Shown: positions 28,020 through 37,332, numbered from the stretch's first letter. The stretch: DNA of 64,000 nt from Proteus terrae (GCF_003144325.1 NZ_PENS01000012.1:62001-126000), one strand, 5' to 3'. Numbers and translations are program-made. Notes: generated from the sequence alone by a model not told the origin.

Positions 28020-28864
28020 TTTATTATCCTGATGCCTTTCTTGATAATTTATTGATGGAAGATATCCAATATGGCGATCTCACCAGTCGGGCACTCAATA
28101 TTAGTGATCAGCTAGGTATAATGACATTTACACGTCGTGAACCCGGTTGTGTCAGTGGGATCACACTAGGTTGTCGTTTACTAGAAAAACTAGGATTGGT
28201 AGTAACAGCACATCTACAAGATGGTGATTTTGCCGATAAAGGCGATTGCTTAATCACCGCCGAAGGCCGTGCTGATGCACTACACCAAGGCTGGAAAGTT
28301 GTGCAAAACGTGCTTGAGTGGAGTTGTGGCGTGAGTGACTATATGGCAAGAATGCTAGAAATCTATCACCGTTATCAACCTAAAGGGCAAATTGCGTGTA
28401 CACGTAAAAATATCCCTAATACAAAGTTACTAGCAACTCAAGCGGTACTTGCAGGTGGTGGTGTTATTCATCGCCAAGGCTGTTCTGAAACTATTTTACT
28501 CTTTGCTAATCATCGTCGATTTTTATCAGAGCCTGATAATTGGGCACAACACATTAAGCTGTTACGCCAAGCGGCGCCTGAAAAATGCATTGTTGTAGAA
28601 GCCGACGATATTGAACAAGCAAGAGAAGCGTTAAAAGCACAGCCTGATATTTTACAGCTCGATAAATTCTCAACTGAAGATATCTCACTGTTACAACAAG
28701 AAGCGCCTCAAATTGCACCTCATTGTCACTTATCTGTAGCTGGCGGTATTAACCTCAATACTATCGAGAAATATGCACAAACAGGCATTACCTTAATGGT
28801 AACGTCTGCGCCTTATTATGCATCACCGACAGATATTAAAGTTCGCCTTTATCCAAAAGATTAA
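28016..28864 (+). CDS. modD: ModD, NadC-like protein of molybdenum-transport operons
   Basis: A 282-residue protein of the quinolinate phosphoribosyltransferase fold. ModD proteins accompany molybdate transporters in several bacteria and have no established reaction. Key segments are EDIQYGDLTS near residue 16, CTRKNIPNTK near 124 (TRKTTPG in NadC), AGGGVIHRQGCSETILLF near 141, and the phosphate-binding end SVAGGINLNTIEKYA. The Gly usual in TRKxxPG is replaced by Asn. It is not part of NAD synthesis here, as no nadA or nadB is nearby. The ATGA overlap with the methyltransferase implies coupled translation. Confidence 0.82.
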   Translation: MIYYPDAFLDNLLMEDIQYGDLTSRALNISDQLGIMTFTRREPGCVSGITLGCRLLEKLGLVVTAHLQDGDFADKGDCLITAEGRADALHQGWKVVQNVLEWSCGVSDYMARMLEIYHRYQPKGQIACTRKNIPNTKLLATQAVLAGGGVIHRQGCSETILLFANHRRFLSEPDNWAQHIKLLRQAAPEKCIVVEADDIEQAREALKAQPDILQLDKFSTEDISLLQQEAPQIAPHCHLSVAGGINLNTIEKYAQTGITLMVTSAPYYASPTDIKVRLYPKD

Positions 28865-29041
28865 ATAAAAACAGCAATTTATTTGTAAGTGAGTATTTAC
28901 ATATTTAATCAACAATAAATAGAGACAACATCAACTCAATGTAAAAGAAGTTATAACAAGGGAATAGTTGTAGTGGCATAGAGGAACATCTTTGCTGAAC
29001 ATCTTTTGTTTGAGTCTGTTGCTTTACTTTATAACAAGACC

Positions 29042-29066
29042 GAGTACTAACACTTTGTTAGTACTC
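29042..29066. terminator. hairpin between modD and the TonB receptor gene
   Basis: GAGTACTAACA and TGTTAGTACTC form an eleven-base perfect stem with a three-base loop (CTT), followed by AATTTATT. It lies about 180 bases after modD and just before the receptor's operator, so it probably ends the first transcription unit. Confidence 0.7.
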
Positions 29067-29091
29067 AATTTATTCATTTATTTTTACACAT

Positions 29092-29119
29092 ATCGTTATA
29101 TAAAAGATTATATATAGAT
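29092..29119. promoter_or_regulatory. ModE-like operator upstream of the TonB-dependent receptor gene
   Basis: The halves ATCGTTATATA and TATATATAGAT are separated by six bases (AAAGAT). Against the remembered ModE form the left half is a full match and the right half matches 9 of 11. It lies 17 bases before the receptor ATG, overlapping the expected promoter or leader. The same 11-6-11 layout precedes the ABC operon, linking the two units. Confidence 0.68.
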
Positions 29120-29136
29120 TGTAAACTGAGATTGGA

Positions 29137-31092
29137 ATGATGAAATTAAAACCTCTATGCTACTGTTTATCTCTTGCTCTACTGCCTAGTATTGCACTTG
29201 CTGACACCACTTATGGGCAATCAACGCCTGATTTATTAACCGTTTGGAGTAGTCCTATCGCGGCAAACCCAGACGTGTTAACACAAGAGCAGATGCTTGA
29301 ACAAAATAAAGTGAATGCGGCACAAGCCATTGCAACATTACCCGGTGTTGTTATGCAAAAATCTGGCAATCGTAATGAATACACCATTAAAGTACGTGGC
29401 TTTGATAGCCGCCAAGTACCTGTATTCTTTGATGGTATTCCAACGTATGTTCCTTATGATGGCAACTTAGACTTAGCGCGTTTTACCACTAACGATCTAG
29501 CCAGTATTGAAGTTAACAAAGGTTATACCTCATTACTACAAGGCCCTAACTTAATGGGTGGTGCAATTAATATCACTACGGCGACGCCTAAAAAACCATT
29601 AGAAGGAAGCATTGCTTATTCTCAAGGTTTTGCTCGTGGTGCTGATTATGCCCATAACATGAGTGCCCGTTTAGGAGCACGCAATGATCTAGGCTTTATT
29701 CAAATCAGTGGTAGTCAATTAAAACAACGCTTTACGCCAATTCCTGGTGCTGATGAAAATAATGCAGCTGCGGGTACTCATGGACGTCGTGATAATTCGG
29801 CAACTGATGATAAACGTGGCATGATCAAAGTGGGTTGGACACCACGCGCTTCTGACGAATATACCCTGACTTATGTAAAACAGGACGGTGAAAAAAATAG
29901 CCCACCAAATACTTCTGCTAATGCAAAAGGTAAATATAAATATTGGGCATGGCCAGATTACAACAAAGAGAGTTACTACTATAGCGGTATCACTCAAATC
30001 ACTGATGGTATTAATCTGCAAAGCCGTGCATACCACGATAAGTTCGAAAATACCCTCTATATGTACCCTAAAAAAGGTAATACCGTAGACTATAGTCACT
30101 ATGACGATTACAGCACCGGTGCTGCATTACAGTTAGGTATAGATACACGTGAAAGTGACCTCCTCTCTTTTGCTGCACACTGGAAAGATGACGTTCACCG
30201 TTCTCAAAAAGAAAAAAATGGTGATTGGATGCGTTATAAAGACAGAACATGGTCTTTAGCGACAGAATATCAATGGGCAGCTACTAATGATCTCGATTTA
30301 GTAGGTGCAATTAGCTACGACTGGCGTGACAGTGTTGATACTGATAAAGGGGCTGATGATAATAAGCAAACCGCCTTTAACTGGGAGATAATGGCTAAAT
30401 ATTCATTAGCCAATAATGATAACGTTCGTTTCTCTGTTTCTGATCGCAGCCGCTTCCCGACACAAAAAGAGCGTTACACCACTGAAAAACCAAAAGATGG
30501 ATCAAAAGGAATTATCAATCCAGATTTAGATCCTGAACGTGCATTATCTTTCGACCTAACCTATGAAGGACACATTACAGATAAATGGGGTTACCAAACC
30601 AGCATTTACTATAACCGTATCAGTGATGCGATTATGGCACACACGGTTTATCGTAATGGCAAAGCATTCTTCCAAAACCAAAATAGCGGACGTGTTGACT
30701 ATGTTGGTCTTGATTTAGGTACTAAAGGTAATGTGGTTGATTGGTTAGAGCTTGGCTTAAACTACAGCTATATTCATAGCGATCCAAAACAAGTAGCGCA
30801 TGTTGAAGGTTTACCAAAACATAAAGCCTATATGTGGATGACATTTATTCCTGTTGAACAAGTCCGTTTTACCATTATCGAAGAAGCACAAGGTTGGACT
30901 TATAATCGCATTGATGAAAATGACAAGTTAGCAGGTTATGTAAAAACTGATCTTCGTTTAGATTATGAATTTGGTTATGGCGTTTCTGCTAATGCTTCTA
31001 TTAATAACCTTTTTGATAAATCTTATGAATATACTCAAGGTTATATGGAAGATGGTCGTAATTACTGGTTAGGTGTAGAATATAAATTCTAA
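29137..31092 (+). CDS. TonB-dependent outer-membrane receptor, probably for a molybdenum/tungsten or other metal chelate
   Basis: A 651-residue receptor with a signal peptide ending at ALA-DTT (residue 22). The plug domain follows (QAIATLPGVVMQKSGNRNEYTIKVRGFDSR near residue 65, then VFFDGIPTY and GGAINITTATPK). A 22-strand barrel ends with NYWLGVEYKF and a terminal Phe. DLLTVWSS near residue 31 may be the TonB box. Substrate cannot be read from sequence, but the shared ModE-like operator and adjacent importer-ModD operon point to a molybdate- or tungstate-containing chelate; no Fur-box-like sequence was seen. Confidence 0.85.
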   Translation: MMKLKPLCYCLSLALLPSIALADTTYGQSTPDLLTVWSSPIAANPDVLTQEQMLEQNKVNAAQAIATLPGVVMQKSGNRNEYTIKVRGFDSRQVPVFFDGIPTYVPYDGNLDLARFTTNDLASIEVNKGYTSLLQGPNLMGGAINITTATPKKPLEGSIAYSQGFARGADYAHNMSARLGARNDLGFIQISGSQLKQRFTPIPGADENNAAAGTHGRRDNSATDDKRGMIKVGWTPRASDEYTLTYVKQDGEKNSPPNTSANAKGKYKYWAWPDYNKESYYYSGITQITDGINLQSRAYHDKFENTLYMYPKKGNTVDYSHYDDYSTGAALQLGIDTRESDLLSFAAHWKDDVHRSQKEKNGDWMRYKDRTWSLATEYQWAATNDLDLVGAISYDWRDSVDTDKGADDNKQTAFNWEIMAKYSLANNDNVRFSVSDRSRFPTQKERYTTEKPKDGSKGIINPDLDPERALSFDLTYEGHITDKWGYQTSIYYNRISDAIMAHTVYRNGKAFFQNQNSGRVDYVGLDLGTKGNVVDWLELGLNYSYIHSDPKQVAHVEGLPKHKAYMWMTFIPVEQVRFTIIEEAQGWTYNRIDENDKLAGYVKTDLRLDYEFGYGVSANASINNLFDKSYEYTQGYMEDGRNYWLGVEYKF

Positions 31093-31117
31093 TTTAAACC
31101 ATTCGTTATAAAGTAAA

Positions 31118-31144
31118 GAGCTGATATTCATACTCTATCAGCTC
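31118..31144. terminator. terminator between the TonB receptor gene and the T3SS island
   Basis: GAGCTGATA and TATCAGCTC form a nine-base perfect stem around a nine-base loop. It lies 26 bases after the receptor stop and 52 bases after the last minus-strand T3SS gene, with T-rich sequence on the minus-strand side, so it probably serves both convergent units. Confidence 0.7.
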
Positions 31145-31195
31145 GTTCTTATCCCTAAAATAAATTGACTTTCCATAAAATTACTTTATATAAAA

Positions 31196-32236
31196 TTAAA
31201 ATTTAAGAAATCCTCTTGCCATTTCTAATAATGTATTCATGGTACTACTCACTATTTTCACAAAATTATCATAGTTACTATTGGCTGCACTATATTTTTT
31301 GGAAAGTTCATCAAGATTTGTATTAACACCTTTTTCAAAGGCATCTAACGTTTTCTTCAATAAATCAAACTCAGTTTGTAATATATCATGCTCACCTTGC
31401 GGCATTTGTTTTAAATAATCAATTAATTTATCTAGCCCTGATAAATCTAATCCAACATTAAATAAAAAAGAAATATTAGGTCTAGTCGTTCCTGAATTAT
31501 CATTTTTTTGTGATGTAATGCCTTTGATTTGACTCAGTAATTTATCTACTGCGTCCACAGCGTTATCAGCATCGGTATTACTTTCATAATAGACTTTTTC
31601 ACCATTGATTATTCTAAAAAATCGGCCATCATCATCCTTATTAAAAAACATCCATACGCTAAAAAACCCAGGTTTATTCAACTTGCTTTTTAATACATTC
31701 AATTTATAAAGCAATTCATCAATATTTATATTGATATATCCATCTTTACTTCCAGCCTTAGTAGCATTACCTAATTCAGATAATATTTCTCTTAACTCTC
31801 TTACAAAATCCATATATTTAGAGAATATTTCTTTAAATACATCTAAGTAGTCATTTTTACCCACGGCAATGGATTGTTTTACATCATTAAAGAGATCATG
31901 CAATGAATCTGTTGGATAATTTTTCTTTAATTGAGCATTTTTTATATCTCGAGAGATATCATTAATTTCATCTAAACACTTTTTTTTATTAATATAATTT
32001 TTCACATAGTCTTCATCAAGAGAAAGATATTTTCCTTTTTGAGATTTATTTTCTAATTTTTTATTTTCTTTAGAATCATTAAGAAAAAAATATTGATACT
32101 CTCTTTTTATATACTCGAATAATAAACGAGAATTAATTAAAAATTCATCTTGATTACATTCTATTAAATTAGACAATTGAGAATTTAAGTATACTTTATT
32201 ATTTTTAGAAAAATTACAATCAATAGTAGCATCCAT
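31196..32236 (-). CDS. sipD: T3SS needle-tip/translocator protein, IpaD/SipD/BipD family (intact copy)
   Basis: A 346-residue IpaD-type tip protein (IpaD 332, SipD 343). The C-terminal coil LSKKYSAANSNYDNFVKIVSSTMN, ending in a hydrophobic FLKF, is the hallmark of the family and is needed for tip assembly. N-terminal residues 1-110 are Lys/Asn-rich and probably form the self-chaperoning helical hairpin; the NYPTDSLHDLF segment near 107 starts the central coiled-coil. It is the last gene of the minus-strand operon and is paralogous to the frameshifted gene just upstream. Confidence 0.82.
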   Translation of the reverse strand: MDATIDCNFSKNNKVYLNSQLSNLIECNQDEFLINSRLLFEYIKREYQYFFLNDSKENKKLENKSQKGKYLSLDEDYVKNYINKKKCLDEINDISRDIKNAQLKKNYPTDSLHDLFNDVKQSIAVGKNDYLDVFKEIFSKYMDFVRELREILSELGNATKAGSKDGYININIDELLYKLNVLKSKLNKPGFFSVWMFFNKDDDGRFFRIINGEKVYYESNTDADNAVDAVDKLLSQIKGITSQKNDNSGTTRPNISFLFNVGLDLSGLDKLIDYLKQMPQGEHDILQTEFDLLKKTLDAFEKGVNTNLDELSKKYSAANSNYDNFVKIVSSTMNTLLEMARGFLKF

Positions 32237-32366
32237 AGCATTAACCTTCTTAATATTAATTAAATAAAGTAAGTCATTTTAAACAGGAATTTAAAATCAC
32301 ATACTGTGTTAGCATTATTGGACAATTTTCTCTAATAAATAATTTTTAATTTTAAATATATAAAAT

Positions 32367-33612
32367 TTAGAATCGCAAAAAACCTTTTGCCATCTCTAGT
32401 AATGTATTAATTGTACTGCTGACAATTTTCACAAAGTTATCATAATTACTATTTGCTGAACTATATTTTTTAGAAAGTTCATCCAAATTAGTATTTATCT
32501 TTTTTTCTAAAGCATCAAGTGATTTTTTAAATAGATCAAATTCCGTTTGTAAGATATTTTTAAATCTCTTCTCATCTCTTTCTTTTTTTAATTTTTCTAT
32601 ATTTTCATTAGCATAGAATTCAGCTTGTTTTAGAATTGTTTTTTTATCCACATTAATAAAATTTAAAACCATTTTTGGATATTTATTAACATACTCATTT
32701 ATAAAACCTTCTCTTTTACTTTCTATTTCATCATTCGTCATTTCTTTTTCTTTACTTATTTTATCATTAACTATATCTAAGATCTTATTTAATTCATTTA
32801 ATGAAATATAATAAAAAAAATCCACATCAATATTATTCCACTCTGATAATAAATTTTCTTTTTTCGCTGGTATAATTCCTTTTACATCCATTAACAATTT
32901 ACTTATTGCATTTAAAGCATGATCAACTTGCTTTTTATTTGAATAATTTATTTTATGATTATTTAAGTGTCTTATATAACTACCATCATACTGATATTCA
33001 AAAAACAATTTAGTGTTAAAAAATAATTTCTCTTTATTTTTTCTATTATATTCATTTTTAAAACTTTCTAATACTCTTGTGAATTCAATGAAATTAACAG
33101 CAATATACCCATCTTTTTTCCCTGCCTTGGTATATTTACTTAGTGATGTTATCGCCGTTCTTAATTCTCTTACATAATCCATATAATTAGAAAAAATAGA
33201 TTTAAATACATCTAAATAATCATTTTTACCAACAATAATGGATTGTTTGACTTCATGAAAGAAATCACTCAATGAATCAGTAGGATAGTTATCATTAGAA
33301 AGTTTTTCTTTTATCAGTGGTGATAATTTATCTATGGAATTCAAACATTTTTTATTCCCAATAATATTTTTATTATATTGTTCAGAGAGAGATAAATATT
33401 TCTCTCTCTGTTTTTCCTTTTAAATCATTACATATCAGCCAGCTATTAAGATCAAAATTTTTATAATCTCGTCTTATATTTATAAGTAAACTTTCCATTT
33501 CATCGAAATTTTTTATTTTACGTTTAGGAATGGAAATACCATCACTCGTTGATAAAGATACTTCCAAATACTCAGCTATATTAGACATCCCTGAATCAAT
33601 AGCTTTAGACAT
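32367..33612 (-). pseudogene. second IpaD/SipD-like tip protein gene, interrupted by a frameshift
   Basis: Two reading frames together match the intact paralogue downstream. The first (33612-33382, 76 residues) aligns with its N-terminus up to LKGKTER and then hits TGA. The second resumes KYLSLSEQY and runs to 32367, ending KYSSANSNYDNFVKIVSSTIN. The second frame alone has no ATG start, only a TTG, and a stop lies just upstream in that frame. The switch must fall in 33384-33417, which contains four AG repeats. One extra AG pair would restore a protein of about 415 residues. A sequencing error cannot be excluded. Confidence 0.8.
33384..33409. repeat. inverted repeat with dinucleotide run at the frameshift
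   Basis: AGAGAGAGA and TCTCTCTCT flank an eight-base AT loop. Slippage in the AG run, or hairpin-driven replication error, can explain the loss of two bases in the tip-protein gene. Confidence 0.75.
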
Positions 33613-33624
33613 AAAATTATCCTC

Positions 33625-34452
33625 TTATACTTTTGAAGCAATAGCAGAAGCAACATCTTGCTGAGCATGAATAACAGCTTCAATAGCTTGTACTAAGGCT
33701 TTGATAATTTCAGTAACTTCTCTTTGCATTTCATTATTATTATTAATAACATGATTGTTAATACTTCCTCTCGCTTCTAATACTTTTTGTTTACCATCAA
33801 GTATGATCCCTTGAGACTGCATCGTTTGATCTGCAACTCTTGCCAAAGGATCTGCTGTTGTAGTCACTAGATTACCAGTAATCATAGTAGGGTTAGAGTG
33901 TCCTATTAGATTTTTTCCCATCCCTTTAATTGAAACAAATGCTCCCATACCATGTATTGCCATTGAAATACCTGCGCTAGTAATGGCTGCACCTACCATA
34001 ATATTTGCTTTTTTATTTAAATTATCTTTTATTTGTTCTGCTATATTTAATTCTACATTCATTAACATAACACCCATTTCTCTAGATGCTTCAAACTTCT
34101 TAATCATTGCTTCTAAATATCTAACCATTAAATTAATTAATTTCATCATATCATCAGATAAAAAATCAAACGTTCCTAGGCTTTCAGTTTTAATATGATC
34201 ATAAATATCATTATCATTATCTACTTCAAGTGATTTTAATATGTCTTTTATAGTGGGTGTTTTTACTTCTGGCTCTGACAAAATTGGTATTATATTTTCT
34301 TTTGTTTTTTCTATAAATTCTTTTACTTTAGGTTCAATTAATCTTTGTAACTGTTCTTCATTAAGAGAGTTTTTAGTCTCATTAATATCACTCGATTCTA
34401 ATTTAGAGTTATTAAATAATTTAAAATCATCATTATTGACTTTCATATTCAT
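33625..34452 (-). CDS. sipC: T3SS translocator, SipC/IpaC-like (SctB)
   Basis: A 275-residue protein in the position of sipC/ipaC, shorter than SipC (409) or IpaC (363). The central region holds a hydrophobic, glycine-rich stretch (IMVGAAITSAGISMAIHGMG near residue 148) expected to insert in the host membrane. The C-terminus EIIKALVQAIEAVIHAQQDVASAIASKV is a helix resembling the family end. Upstream GAGG fits the ATG. With the SipB-like protein it should form the translocon pore. The short length suggests the actin-modulating C-terminal portion of SipC is reduced. Confidence 0.72.
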   Translation of the reverse strand: MNMKVNNDDFKLFNNSKLESSDINETKNSLNEEQLQRLIEPKVKEFIEKTKENIIPILSEPEVKTPTIKDILKSLEVDNDNDIYDHIKTESLGTFDFLSDDMMKLINLMVRYLEAMIKKFEASREMGVMLMNVELNIAEQIKDNLNKKANIMVGAAITSAGISMAIHGMGAFVSIKGMGKNLIGHSNPTMITGNLVTTTADPLARVADQTMQSQGIILDGKQKVLEARGSINNHVINNNNEMQREVTEIIKALVQAIEAVIHAQQDVASAIASKV

Positions 34453-34479
34453 ATATAAACCTCGAAAAAATAGACTTTA

Positions 34480-36678
34480 TTAAATAGATATATTTTTTAT
34501 AATATCTGACTTTAATTTATTACTCACTGAAGATTTATCACTCATGCTTTTTAAAATCTCAGTTAAAGTATCAATATTTTCATGATAACTTTCCATTATC
34601 TTATCCATCAATTTTTGAATTAGATTTAATATGGCTTCCAACTTTTTACTATCTGCCATAGATTGCAAAATTTTTGCAGAAATAATGCTACTATAAATAT
34701 TAACTGCATTTGTTGCCGTTGAGTTTACCAATTTAGAAATAACCACCGTACGATTTAACATGGTGATAGCTTTCTGTGAAATATCCTTAGTCAGTTGTTT
34801 ATTAATTTTCTCCATTACTTCTTCAAGTGCTTGCACAATGATTTCTTTAATCATTTTTCCCATCATAGATTCTAATGCATCATGCAATATTCTTTTTAAT
34901 GTATCTCTGAGTTGTTGATTAAATATTTTATTTGCAACATTGGTCATACCTTTCATTGCAGGACCAATTACAAAGCTTAATGCCATTGCAGCAACAAATA
35001 AAATAACAGTAATAGCTATTTTTAGTGCCATTTTCAGTTTTTCTTGAATTGAATTTTTCATCTCCTCAATCATTTTCTTATCTAAGCCCAATCCCTTTAA
35101 TCCATCTATAGTGCTATTAATTACATCAGCTAAAAAATCAACAATGGAATCTATCGCTTTCATAATAGCTTCTGAAACAGGTGCCATTATTTCGTCCATA
35201 AACGATTTATCATGTATAGCTTGATATACTTCATCAGCGACAGTTAACGCCACATCAGCGACAAATAATGTTACCGCAACAGCCATTAATGCCATTGAAG
35301 CACCTGCTGTAAAAATAGAAGCAATACCTGCGACAAGTGCGAGTAATCCACCTAAAATTTTTAAACCAATGCCAGCCCAAAATTGAATCTCCTCTTGCTT
35401 TTTAATTTGAGCTTTTTGATCTTCTATTTTATCTTTTAATGTTTTTTCAGTGACTTCCTGCATTTCTTCAAAGAGTTTTTGCTCACTTTCAGTTCGCTGT
35501 AACATTACTTTTAATGTTAATTCTCTTGTTTTCGCCAACAAAAAAGTTAACAATGCCATTCCTGATAATGAGTCAGACATTATTTCAAGCTCTAATGCAC
35601 TTTGTGAAAGCGTTAATGTTCTATAGGTATCTTTTATTTGTTCCAGCTTTTCTTTAATTGACTCATTTTCTTTCTTATTTATTAATGCTTTTAATTCTTC
35701 TCTATGTGACGTAATTTTATTTATCTTATCGTCGCTTATAGGCACGTTAGGCATATATTTAAAAGCTTCATCAAAAAAATCAGATAGTTTTCCATATAAT
35801 TTATCTAATTCATCTAATGACATTTTTGAAAGATCATCAGGCAACTTCATAAATGGAAAAGCTTTTTCAAGTAACTTTTCCGTATCTTCTTTCGATTTAA
35901 TATTTCCAGAGAGTAATTCTTTAATTAATGAGCTTGGGATATTGTTGTTTTTTAAAAACTTTTCAACTTCTGCTTCTGTTTTGAAATTATTATCTTTTAG
36001 CTGATTATAAATTTCCATCCAATAATCAACATAAGCATTTTTAGTATTTTTTACTTCATCTAAAACTGAATTAATTTGTTCTTTTAAACCATCAATGCCT
36101 TTAGATAGTTTATCTAACTTATCCAGATAGTACTCAAGTTTATCTGGATCTTTAATGTTATTTAAAACATTTTGATGGATCACATTTTGATAAGATAATT
36201 GTAAGAATAAAAAATCATAATCTTTACTTGTTTTATTATTTTCTAATTTAATTGGCTCTGAAGGTATAGGTAGTAATGATTTATTTTTATATGTATTTAA
36301 TTTTCCCTCTACTTTTTTGTTATATAGATATTTCTCCTCACTAAGAATATTAAGTTTTTTGTTTCTTTTATTAACTTTATTTATCTCATTAAAATTTAAT
36401 GTCTCATTATTATTTTCATTTTGTTCTGAAAAAACATTTATTTTATATTTAATATCATCTTTAATATTAATTCTTTGATTATTCTTTTTTTGCTCTAATG
36501 GCACACGAAGTGAAGGTGCTAAAAAATTATTTTCTTTTTCTTTGAATTGTGATGCGACAAGATGCTCACTTGCCGCATTAATTTGTTGTGCTTGCTGTAC
36601 GTTATCTTTAGTAATTTTATCTATCTCTTTAGAAGTTAAAGGTGTAGATAATATTGTGTTATCATAAACCTTAATCAT
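34480..36678 (-). CDS. sipB: T3SS translocator, SipB/IpaB-like (SctE)
   Basis: A 732-residue protein, longer than SipB (593) or IpaB (580). Residues 180-400 are predicted coiled-coil. Two hydrophobic hairpins follow: IGLKILGGLLALVAGIASIF to LFVADVALTVADE near residues 435-480, and ALKIAITVILFVAAMALSFVIG near 545. This is the SipB layout. The extra length is an N-terminal Lys/Asn-rich extension of about 150 residues. It starts next to the chaperone gene stop (TAGCATG), so co-translation with its chaperone SicA is expected. Confidence 0.85.
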   Translation of the reverse strand: MIKVYDNTILSTPLTSKEIDKITKDNVQQAQQINAASEHLVASQFKEKENNFLAPSLRVPLEQKKNNQRINIKDDIKYKINVFSEQNENNNETLNFNEINKVNKRNKKLNILSEEKYLYNKKVEGKLNTYKNKSLLPIPSEPIKLENNKTSKDYDFLFLQLSYQNVIHQNVLNNIKDPDKLEYYLDKLDKLSKGIDGLKEQINSVLDEVKNTKNAYVDYWMEIYNQLKDNNFKTEAEVEKFLKNNNIPSSLIKELLSGNIKSKEDTEKLLEKAFPFMKLPDDLSKMSLDELDKLYGKLSDFFDEAFKYMPNVPISDDKINKITSHREELKALINKKENESIKEKLEQIKDTYRTLTLSQSALELEIMSDSLSGMALLTFLLAKTRELTLKVMLQRTESEQKLFEEMQEVTEKTLKDKIEDQKAQIKKQEEIQFWAGIGLKILGGLLALVAGIASIFTAGASMALMAVAVTLFVADVALTVADEVYQAIHDKSFMDEIMAPVSEAIMKAIDSIVDFLADVINSTIDGLKGLGLDKKMIEEMKNSIQEKLKMALKIAITVILFVAAMALSFVIGPAMKGMTNVANKIFNQQLRDTLKRILHDALESMMGKMIKEIIVQALEEVMEKINKQLTKDISQKAITMLNRTVVISKLVNSTATNAVNIYSSIISAKILQSMADSKKLEAILNLIQKLMDKIMESYHENIDTLTEILKSMSDKSSVSNKLKSDIIKNISI

Positions 36679-36679
36679 G

Positions 36680-37186
36680 CTATTCTTCCTTCTCGGTATT
36701 CAAAACAACAAGAGGCACATCTTTTAAAGATCCTAAGTAAACATCGGCTCTCTCTTTTATAGAGAGATCATTGATATTTTTTGACACCTGATCGAAACAA
36801 TATTTAGCTTTTTCTTTTTCACCTAATGATAAATTACATTGCCCCGCATAAAAGACTGGTCTGTAATCATCCTTTGCATTCAAATAAGCTAATGCATAAA
36901 GATCAATGGCGACTTGATACTGTTTTTTTAATTGTTTAACCGCGGCGAGCCCCATAATATAGTCAACATTATAAAAATCGTAGAGGCATAAAAATTTAAA
37001 AATAGCTTCGGCTTCATCCAGTTTTCCTTTCTGGTAAAAGTCATATGCAAATGAATAAATTCCTTCCATAAATCCTTCTGAGATCGTGCTCTCATCCTTG
37101 AGTGAAGCCCCGTTTTGAGCAATAGAAACAATATAGCTTGCTAATTGATCAAGCTCTTTTTCTGACATTTTTTTATATGCTGACAT
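36680..37186 (-). CDS. sicA: SicA/IpgC-type TPR chaperone of the translocators (SctE/SctB)
   Basis: A 168-residue class II T3SS chaperone. Three TPR repeats run from about residue 45 to 145 (FAYDFYQKGKLDEAEAIFKFL, then MGLAAVKQLKKQYQVAIDLYALA, then VFYAGQCNLSLGEKEKAKYCF). In Salmonella, SicA keeps SipB and SipC soluble and also acts as a coactivator of InvF; the presence of an InvF homologue makes the second role plausible here. A gap of about 146 bases separates it from spaS, so it may have its own InvF-dependent promoter. Confidence 0.9.
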   Translation of the reverse strand: MSAYKKMSEKELDQLASYIVSIAQNGASLKDESTISEGFMEGIYSFAYDFYQKGKLDEAEAIFKFLCLYDFYNVDYIMGLAAVKQLKKQYQVAIDLYALAYLNAKDDYRPVFYAGQCNLSLGEKEKAKYCFDQVSKNINDLSIKERADVYLGSLKDVPLVVLNTEKEE

Positions 37187-37332
37187 GATGTTAATCCTTT
37201 CATCTATGATGAATAATTAATAATTAAATAATAATTTATTCATTATTTAATTTCTTTAATAAAACACACGCCTATATTTACAAATATAAATATATTATTT
37301 TTATAATTAAATTATGAATGCATTCAATGGAT

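Noticed and set aside
29042-29136. Fur box for the TonB receptor
   Set aside because: I looked for GATAATGAT-type repeats expected of a Fur site and found none; the only strong dyad is the ModE-like one.
29719-30099. Minus-strand reading frame of 126 residues inside the TonB receptor gene
   Set aside because: It is opposite a conserved barrel region and shows no domain, start signal or partner gene.
33382-33612. A free-standing 76-residue small protein gene upstream of the second tip gene
   Set aside because: Its sequence aligns to the N-terminus of the intact IpaD-like paralogue, and the following frame continues the alignment, so it is the 5' part of a frameshifted gene.
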